NCBI GenBank assembly: GCA_030272585.1
Contig: BSYQ01000006.1
Location: 6,287,001-6,351,000 of the forward strand
Source of the DNA: Bryopsis sp. KO-2023
Taxonomy: Eukaryota; Chlorophyta; Ulvophyceae; Bryopsidales; Bryopsidaceae
Direction: 5' to 3'
DNA length: 64,000 nucleotides
The translations under genes and the position numbers were made by a program. The notes under the pieces were generated by a model that was not told the DNA's origin, ran no database searches, and worked only from the letters and a program-made list of their open reading frames with translations. Below, piece by piece: positions 12,501 through 21,500 of this stretch (within the stretch, counting starts at the first letter, position 1; each line of letters starts with the position of its first letter).

Positions 12501-15500
12501 TCTTGAGCTCCTCAAATGCGGCTTGCTGGGCCTGACCCCACTGCCAGGCCACGTCCTTCTTCACCAACATTTGAATGGGGGCAGCAATCCTGGAATACTC
12601 CCGTATAAACCGTCGGTAGTACGAGACCATTCCCAGGAAGCTCCGCACTTCAGCCACGTTCTTCAAAGGCTCCCAGTCCCTGACCGCCGAAACCTTGCTC
12701 CGATGTGGTGAGATTCCATCCGCCGTGATCCAGTGTCCCACAAAATCCAGCTCGGATACCGCAAATGAACATTTTGAGGCCTTAGCATAAAGGTTATGCT
12801 TGGCCAGCCTATCCAGGACCAGCTTGAGGTGCTCCTCGTGCTCCTCCATCGTCTTCGAGTACACGACCAGATCGTCCAGAAATACCACCATAAAGCGATC
12901 GTGGAAATCCCTGAACAGATCGTTGATCATCGCCATGAACTGTGGTGGCGCATTGGTCAGCCCGAATGGGACGACCTTGTACTCATAATGACCGTAGCGG
13001 GTCCTGAAGGCTGTCTTGGCCTGGTCCTCCTCCCGAATGGGCATTTGCCAGTATCCCGACCTGAGATCCAAGCGGCTGAAAACCCGTGCTCCCTGAAGCC
13101 TGTCGATGAGTTCCTCCGGTAGTGGTAGCGGATAACGATTCTTGATCGTCTTCTGATTGAGCCAACGATAGTCAATGCAGAATCTCAGGCCACCGTCCTT
13201 CTTGGCCGCAAACAAAATCGGTGCTCCCCAAGGGCTTCTTGAGGGGCGTATGATCTCCCGATCCAACATGTACTCCGTTTGCTTGCGGACCTCAGCCAGC
13301 TCCGCTGGCGACAGCTTGTACATTGGCCTGAATATTGGCTTCGTCCCCGGCTCCAGATTGATCTCGAATTCGTGTCCATTCCGAATTGGTGGTGTTCCTT
13401 TTGGCAGGTCAGCCGCGAACACCCGACGATAATCCTCCAACAGTCGTGTGATCCCAGCCGAGAGTTCCGGCCTGACCACTTTCTCCACTTCGTCCTTAGC
13501 ATGTGCGTCTTCTTCGTCCTCAATTTCGTTTACGACGACCATAACAGCCTCGTGGGTGCGGTTACGCACTCCGCGAAATACGTCCGAAGCAGACGTCATA
13601 TCAGTGTTTTGAATTCCCAAAATATCCCCAGAACGACCCTCTCTTGATAAGTTTAAAGGTAACAAAATGTCCGTCCGGCCCTTCCGGACTTGAATCGTTC
13701 TGTTCTGAAAATCCATAACCGGGTTCTCTTGAACTAACCACGGTAAGCCTAAAATCATCTGATATGCCATGCCTGGAAAAACGTCAAAACCACTGGAAAA
13801 CTTGGCTTGACCACAACTAAACTGAAGTTTTGTCACTCGACCTAAGGTCTTTTGGGTCGATCCGTCAGCCATCACCAATCTTTTCGGTTGCCCAACCGTA
13901 CTCAACGAAAATTGCTTCATAACATCTGCTGAAATATAGTTGTCCCAACTCCCACTGTCAACATAAGCTATCAAAAGTTCTCCCCCAATTTTTACTTCAA
14001 GCTCAAACCCTGTAAATTTCGAATCAGTGTGCCTAGGCCCAGTCCGGCCTAAAAAATCAAAAGAAAAATTACTCCTTTCCTTGTTTTGAACTGTTCCCCC
14101 ACCCAACCTGGGTGTTTCGCCTTCCCTTGGCGAATTCGATGAAAAAGATTCCCCATCACCATCCCCTGGTGATCCCAACTGTCTTGGGGCTTCATCTTGT
14201 TGTCGACCGACCCTCGGTCGACTGGCTTTATCCTGGGGCGTGATATCAGGTCGCCCTTGCCGATCCTGAGTTGGATTTACTCGCGGCTCAAAGCCATCAG
14301 CATCTTCCTGCAAGTCCGGACCATCCGAATCTTGCTCCTCTTGACCGTTCTTCGTTTCCTTCCTTTTCGTCCTTCCTCCCTCCTTTCCACCGCGTATATG
14401 TTTACCCGTAGCCCGCGGTGGCGTGCTGCGGACCTTTAGTTTCCCGCATTTCTTGTCTCAGCGTATTTCGGGCAGTTCTTCACGATATGCCCTCGCTTGT
14501 GACAAAGAAAACATTCCACGTTTGGGTTTGTCGTCGCATGTCCAGTTCCATTGGTCCTGTTGCCAAAACGTCCTCCCCGACCACCTCCTCGGCCTCGTCC
14601 TCCTTTCCAGCCTCCTCGGCCTCGGCCACCTCCAATGGCCGCTGAACGACTTGGTTCCTCCTTGCCGCCAATAGCATTTGTGCGGCTCTTTTTGAACCAT
14701 CGTCTCGGTCCTGGGCGCTGTCCTGACTGCGGATGCAGCTGCTTGACACCGTCCAGTCGTTCGGCCATGGAAATTGCCTCGTCCAGGTCGCCCTGAACGA
14801 ATCCGGCCACGCTGGTCCTGATAGGGTCGCGTAGACCGGCGACGAATGCAGAAAACATTTCTGCCTCCGTCATGTCTGGTATCCTGAAACAGACGTCGTT
14901 GAAACGACGCACGTAATCGGATACGGAGGTCTGTTGCCGGAGCGTTCTCAGCATGGTACGTGCTTTCTCCGCTGTGGTGGTCGGTTCGAATTTCTGCCTG
15001 GCCTCATCTGCCCAGGCTCTCCAGTCCGCGAATGGGGCGCGCGCTCCTTCTCCAATCCGCAGCTCCTGCAAATTGAGCCAACGGGATGCTGCGCCGGCCG
15101 TATTTGCCGTCATCACTTGCAACCAGTAGGCTTCTGCTACGCCCTGGGCACGTAGCCAACGCGCCATTTGCATCACCCATTCTGTGAGGGAAAGTTCAGG
15201 CCCTCCTGAATAGGCTTTTGGGATCTGTAGCTTGAGTTGTCGGAGTACTCGTGCGCCGTCATTCCCTGGAACTGGTACTCCTGGGGGTCCTCCTGGCCCT
15301 CCTGGTCCTCCAGGTCCTCCTGGTCCATTGGGTGGTCCTCCTCCAGGCCCTCCTGGTCCTCCCGGCCCTCCCGGTCCTCCTGGTCCATTGGGTGGTCCTC
15401 GTCCTGGTCCTCCACCGTCCCCATCATCGCCTCCATCACCGCCTCCTCCTCCGGGGTTCCCACTCGATCGTAATGGTCGTCCTGGCGGGGCGGCATTCTG

Positions 15501-18500
15501 TTGGCCCGCCGGGTCCTGTTGCCCCACAGAGGCATAGGATCCCATTCCCGAGAAGGGATCTCGGTGTCCTCGTGATACTCCTCGGCTCCCACCGAAACCG
15601 ACGCGCTGGTTCAGTGGAGCCCATGGATCTCGGTGACTCCCGGAAATGGCGATAGGTGGTGCGAGCAGAGGTACGGGAACGTGAGGCTGCCCATGGAGCT
15701 GGAATGGGGGAACCAAGGGTACTGGGGGTTGGCTCAACGGTGCAATGGGTGGCACTGAGGGCCCTTCGTCCTGGGCCTGGTTCGTGGCATCCGGTGCCGC
15801 GGTCGTGGTAGGGTTGGCAACTGTTTGTGTACCGACCATGCCCACTGCGGCGGCTGGAGGTGCCACGGGTATCTTCTCCGTGAAGCGTGCGATGAGATCT
15901 TCCACGCGGGGCTGGTCCATCTTCAACTCCTTGGCCACGCGTCCTAGGTTGGCGACCTCGGCACGATTGTCGGTGATCTCGAGCTTGAGGGCCTCGGCTC
16001 GTGCTCCAATATGTCGTACGTCGCGCTCTGTGCGTTGTGCTACGCGGTCCTGAGCGAGTTGGAGCCTGTGTTCCAGTTCGGCGTTTAACCGTGCAAACTC
16101 GGCTCTCTGACTCTCGAGCCTGGAGTCGAACTCGTGGGTCTGGGCCACTGTCGCGTTGCGCAAACGCTCTTCCGACTCGGCCCGTGCGTGTGCTAGCTCC
16201 ATTCGCATTTGGTCCAGGGCGGCACGAAGCCCTTCCACTGTATTTGCGGCCCACTGGCCCGCGTCCTGCTCGAGTTGCGCCACCCGGATGTCGTTGGCCT
16301 CGGCGTGGAGCATCTCGTTGAGTACGTTCTCGTGATGTACCACGTTGTTCTGGACATAGATGTTTCCTCCTCCTTCGGGCGGGTCTCCTTCGGCAGTTCC
16401 CAGGCTCATGTGATCCGAATACTCTGGTGGTTCGCTCTCCGCGTCCTGGTACGCGATCATTTGATGGTGCTGGTTCATGCTGAGGATCCCACACTCTCGG
16501 TCTCGGAAACGTCTGAGGGTGGTGGTGGCGGTGTGTCCTCCCTTGGCACTTGGGGCGGTAAACCGTCTGGTCCTGGCGGCCCGTCCGATCGATGCGAAAC
16601 GTAGGTCGGTTCTCCGTAATAGAACGATAGGAGATCAATGCAGGCCGTCCTGAGAAACTCCGACTTGGCGTTTGGGATGTAGTGCCAGCGCTGATGAAGT
16701 CCTGGTCTGCCAGTTTCGCGTTCGGCCTCACGATCTTCTTGGGAGAGTGTCTGGCCCTGGTTGGACATGCGCGGTCTGAAATCTTGCGGTCCGGCAAGGA
16801 AATACGGAAAGGAATAGTAACGAAGTCGGCTCCGAAACCAGTTGATATAAAGATGCTTTTACTACAGTTCAGGAAGAGGGAGACTAAGTCTTTCTTCGAG
16901 TCCAAGTTGTTTTACAAGAAGGTCTGGTCCGAATAAGTATTCAGTCCAACCTGACAGCCTGTAACCTGAGGCTGTGTACAATCCCAGTTGTATGGTCCAG
17001 AGCGTCTCAACCTCTCTGGCCATACGACACTTGTCCGACTATAATGCATGAGGCACTCAGCGGTACGCGGTCTGGACAGATGGCACCATCTGTTCCAGGA
17101 CGCGGAACTCTGAGTGGTACTGCGAATCTAAGCCGTGGATTTGATAGGACCCGCGGCCATGTCAATGGCCAGGACTTGTCCGTCCTGAGTCTGAGTCATC
17201 AGAGAGTCAGTCGCATCGATGCGATTCTACAGAACCGCACCGAGTGCTCCTGGGTCTGACTGGGGACCTGTTCGGCCTGAGCTGAACCAGGTTCATATCA
17301 GATATGGATCTGAGCAGATTCCGACCATGCTTTGTTGCTGATGGTTGGTCTCAGCAGCCCAAGCATTGGTTCGCGATGGGGGCTGTCTACATACACCGGG
17401 ACCCGGAACAGGATCTGTTCGAACTCAAGCGGATCAGTCTCGGGACCTGGGAAATGGAGGGTACCGCAACTGCTGTGGACATTTGCACAAAAATGAACGA
17501 GATCAGGGAGGACTTTGATCTGACCGGATATCAGGCCAGCATCGTTACCGATCACGAGTCCAGAATGGGGGCAGCATGTGAAATGAACTACAGTTACGAT
17601 TGGCACGGGTGCGGGACACACAGAATAAATTTGGGGGTAAAGAAGGGTCTGAAAAATGCCCCCCAAAGCGTGAACGACCTTGTGGCCAAAGTACACGATC
17701 TGTGCAGAACAGTGATGGGTGCATCCACTCATTGGGAAAAGCTGAAACAGATTCAGATCGATCGAGCCAAAAGAAAAGAAGCTGATCTGGAACGGCAACA
17801 AGCGGAGGCTGCTCCCCAAGAGTTAATTTATGTGGTCCGGTCCTCGACAGCCACGGGTGCCTCTGGGATTGGCAACGGTGGGCTTGGTGAGAGCCCCGGT
17901 CCATCTCAAGTTGATGAGGATGAACTTCTGGAGGATGCACAAGAGGAATCTAATCAAAACGACCATCAGAGCCAGGAACAGGACGACCCCACATCACAGG
18001 AAATATATTCAAGTGATGAAGACGCATGTCCCGATGATGGAGACGACGTGGAGGAGGCAGAAGACTGCCCAGGACCTGTCCGCAGATCTGACAAGGTTCT
18101 CAGACTGACCTTGGCGGTGGAGACTAGGTGGAACAGCATCTGGTACATGTTGCATCGATTGTTGATTTTGAAACCCGATCTGATCCAGCTCTTTCCCCTC
18201 CTTCCCCCCCAATACAATATCAACCCCCAAGAATGGAAAGTGCTGCTGGAACTGTACCTGGTTCTGAGGCCATACAAGGAAGCAACCAAGGTACTGGAGG
18301 CAGAAAAGAAGGTGACGGGGAGTGCCGTCCTGATGCTCATGGCTCGGATCAGCGCTGCGGTAGATGCCATGAACATCGAGGAACCGGATGTGATAGACTT
18401 CAGAGATGTGCTCCGCACAGTCATGGACCATGAATTTGACGATCCCGCATGGCTCCTGGCCGTCGGGTGCATGCAGCATCTGGATCCGACCAAACTATCA

Positions 18501-21500
18501 CTCGAAGACGCTGAGGTGAATCGGTATTTGTGGGGCACCCCAGGGCGCTTTCCTTGCTTGAGGAAGCAATTCAGCAGACCTGATCTGTGGGTTTCAGATG
18601 TGCTGCAAGAGTGCGTGACTCTGCTGAAGGAGATCCGGCTGCGATCAGATTACAGAGGTGTTGACAATCCGGGGGAAGGCAGAGAGGGAAAAAAAAAGAA
18701 AAAGGAAAATCTCGAACGGGACTGGCTCAGTGTGTGCCCTCCTCCATCTGCTACGGGCGGTTCTAATTCTGATGAGTGGGAGCGATATTGTGGGGTCAGG
18801 AGGGTTATTCAGAGCACTTCATCTGTTCTGGACTGGTGGAGGGTACACCAGGCGGCATACCCAACAGTTTCGATCCTGGCTGCCGAGTATCTCTGCATCC
18901 CAGCCTCCAGCGCCTCGGTTGAGCGGATGTTCAGTGTCAATGGCCACCAGCTGAACAAGCGCAGGAGGGCGATGGAGGAGAGCAAGGTCAACCAACTGAC
19001 CGTGCTCCGGGACAATCTGCATCTGTTCAGGGCATGACCTGAACTGCTTCTGTTTGATTGTGTGGGACAATCTGCAGTCTGATTCAGAACCCTCCTGTTT
19101 CGGAGGAACTCTCCTTTTTTTGGTTTGGGGTGCCGGGTATGTTCTCTGTTTGGGGTGCTGGGTATGGATCAGACAATCTGCATCTTGACCTGGTGTGATT
19201 TGCCCCGAGTTTTGTTTGTTTTGGTATGGGTATGTAATCCAAACTTTTTTGAATGCTTGGTAAAAAGTTTCAGAGGTTTCCACAGATTCCAGCACTGATT
19301 CAGCCCACACAGATAACCCTCTGTTTATGGTTCATGGTTCATTGCATGACTCAAACAAAACAAAAAGTTTCAGAGGTTCCACAGATTCCAACACTGATTC
19401 AGCCCACACAAATAACCCTCTGTTTATGGTTCATGGTTCATTACATGACTCAAACAAAACAAAAAGTTTCAGAGGTTCCACAGATTCCAACACTGATTCA
19501 GCCCACACAAATAACCCTCTGTTTATGGTTCATGGTTCATTACATGACTCAAACAAAACAAAAAGTTTCAGAGGTTCCACAGATTCCAACACTGATTCAG
19601 CCCACACAAATAACCCTCTGTTCATGGTTCATGGTTCATTACGTGAATCAAAAAACAGATAACAGATACCAGACTGGTTCATGGTTCATTACGTGAATCA
19701 AAAAACAGATAACAGATCCCAGACTGGTTCATGGTTCATTACGTGAATCAAAAAACAGATAACAGATAACAGATAACCCTCTGTTTATGGTGACTCAAAA
19801 CAGGTTATTTAATTTGGCTCCTCCTCCTCCACCAACCTCCCATCCGGTCCAACCCTGACCCGATACACACGTGTGCGGTCTTCAGGGATCGGTGCAAAGT
19901 CGACCGAGCCAGTATCCAGGTCCCTCATTACGTTTCGGTCCTCCAAACGGGTCTGATGGTGGAAGAGGCCTTCACGGACTCTGTGGAGAGCGTAACAGTT
20001 CTGCAGATACACGTTTTGCACGAACTGATTCAGATGGGGCATGGAGGCGAAGGTTATCGGGAATTGGATGGTGAAGTCGGGGAAGAAGGCGTACTCCGTC
20101 TGCATGTTGGCTCTCTCTCGCTGGGCAGTTCTGCGCTGTTCCCTGCTCCGTTCAGACATGATCCTTCGCAAGGGGGCCTGCCTGCGCCGAGGGTACCCCT
20201 CACTGTCGTTGATGCAAGGTTGTCCATCAAAATCCATTGGCCACCTGTCCATCAATGGGGGTCTGGGGTTTGCCTGCCTCTGACCACCATGACCACCCTG
20301 GCCACCCTGACCACCCTGACCACCCTGGCCACCCTGACCACCCTGACCACCCTGACCTGCTCTGTTCCTGTTCCTGCCGCCTCCCCCGAATTCCCATCCA
20401 CCAACATTCCCCCTTCCACCAGCTCCAGCAGCTCTGAACATGTTTGGGGGTGGCCCTCTTCCACCAGCTTCAGCAGCTCTGAACATGTTTGGGGGTGACC
20501 CTCTTCCACCAGCTTCAGCAGCTCTGAACATGTTTGGGGGTGGCCCTCTTCCACCAGCTTCAGCAGCTCTGAACATGTTTGGGGGTGGCCCTCTTCCACC
20601 AGCTTCAGCAGCTCTGAACAGATTGGGGGGTGGCCCTCTTCCACCAGCTTCAGCCAGAGATAGGACTTTACGGTTACGGTCACCGTAACCGGACCGTAAC
20701 CACCGTAACCGGACCGTAACCGGAGTACAATTTTCGTCAGAAAATCGTACTTTTACGGCCGTAACCGTAGCACCGTACCACTCCGTACCGCTCCGTACCG
20801 GACCGTAACGACCGTAACGGCCGTAACAACCGTAAACCGTAGAAAGTGACCCCCGCAGGGTCCCGCGATTCCAAAGGAACCCAGGGGGATTCGAACCTGC
20901 GACCCTACTGACTGCAGCCTAACGCTTTAGCACTGAACCACGCTACTTCACGGTGATTTAGGGCCTACCGTAGTTATACCGTACCTGTTCCGTACCGTAA
21001 AAACAACATATTACTCCGGTTACGGTACGGAGTTACGGCCGTAGTACGGTGACCGTAACCCGACCGTAACCGGACCGGACCGGAGTCGGACCAAAAATTT
21101 GGCCCAAGTCCTATCTCTGGCTTCAGCGGGTCTGAACAGATTGGGGGGTGGCCCTCTTCCACCAGCTTCAGAGGCTCTGAACAGCTTGGGGGGTGGCCCT
21201 CTTCCACCAGCTCCAGCAGGTCTGAACATGTTTGGGGGGGAGCCTCTTCCACCAGGGTGAAGCACAGGTTCAGGTTCATAAACAGACTCCTCGTCCGTCA
21301 TACTCCACGGGTTTTCCGGCAGCTGCTCAGAGGATCCCTCAGGTTCAGGTTCAGATTCAGGTTCATCTGCGGTTGGAAGTGTAGCTTCAGGCAAAATCTC
21401 TTGTGCAGGATCAGGTGCTGGAAGACTTGCAGCTTCGATGCTCCAGTCGAACGTTCTGCTCAGATCTAGATCAACCTCGTGCATGGTTGCAACCTCCTCT

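Larger units (their letters stand above)
8282..17300 (-). mobile_element. R1: Ty3/gypsy chromovirus inserted in the hAT transposase
   Basis: 9,019 bp. Identical-looking 458-bp LTRs (8282-8739 and 16843-17300) start TGATAT and end ATATCA, flanked by GATAT (8277-8281 and 17301-17305). Transcribed on the minus strand: 5' LTR at right, primer-binding site 16829-16840, ORF0 (97 codons), gag, a -1 frameshift site, pol with a C-terminal chromodomain, an extra ORF after pol, a G-rich polypurine tract, then the 3' LTR. All main frames are open, so this looks like a recent, potentially autonomous copy. Confidence 0.96.
20430..21250 (-). repeat. 45-bp coding tandem repeats
   Basis: Units with GAACATGTTTGGGGGTGGCC on the plus strand recur every 45 bp at about 20430-20640 and, beyond the MITE, at 21130-21240. 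They encode the 15-residue repeat of the second hAT gene. The MITE landed in one unit. Confidence 0.9.

Noticed and set aside
15232..15655. Plus-strand collagen-like Pro/Gly ORFs
   Set aside because: They are the antisense of the Pro/Gly tract of R1 gag.
19327..19662. Repeat ORFs of 111-147 codons
   Set aside because: They exist only because the 99-bp tandem repeat is a multiple of three and lacks stops in two frames.
20868..20945. Functional tRNA gene
   Set aside because: A- and B-boxes are visible but the acceptor, anticodon and T stems do not pair.
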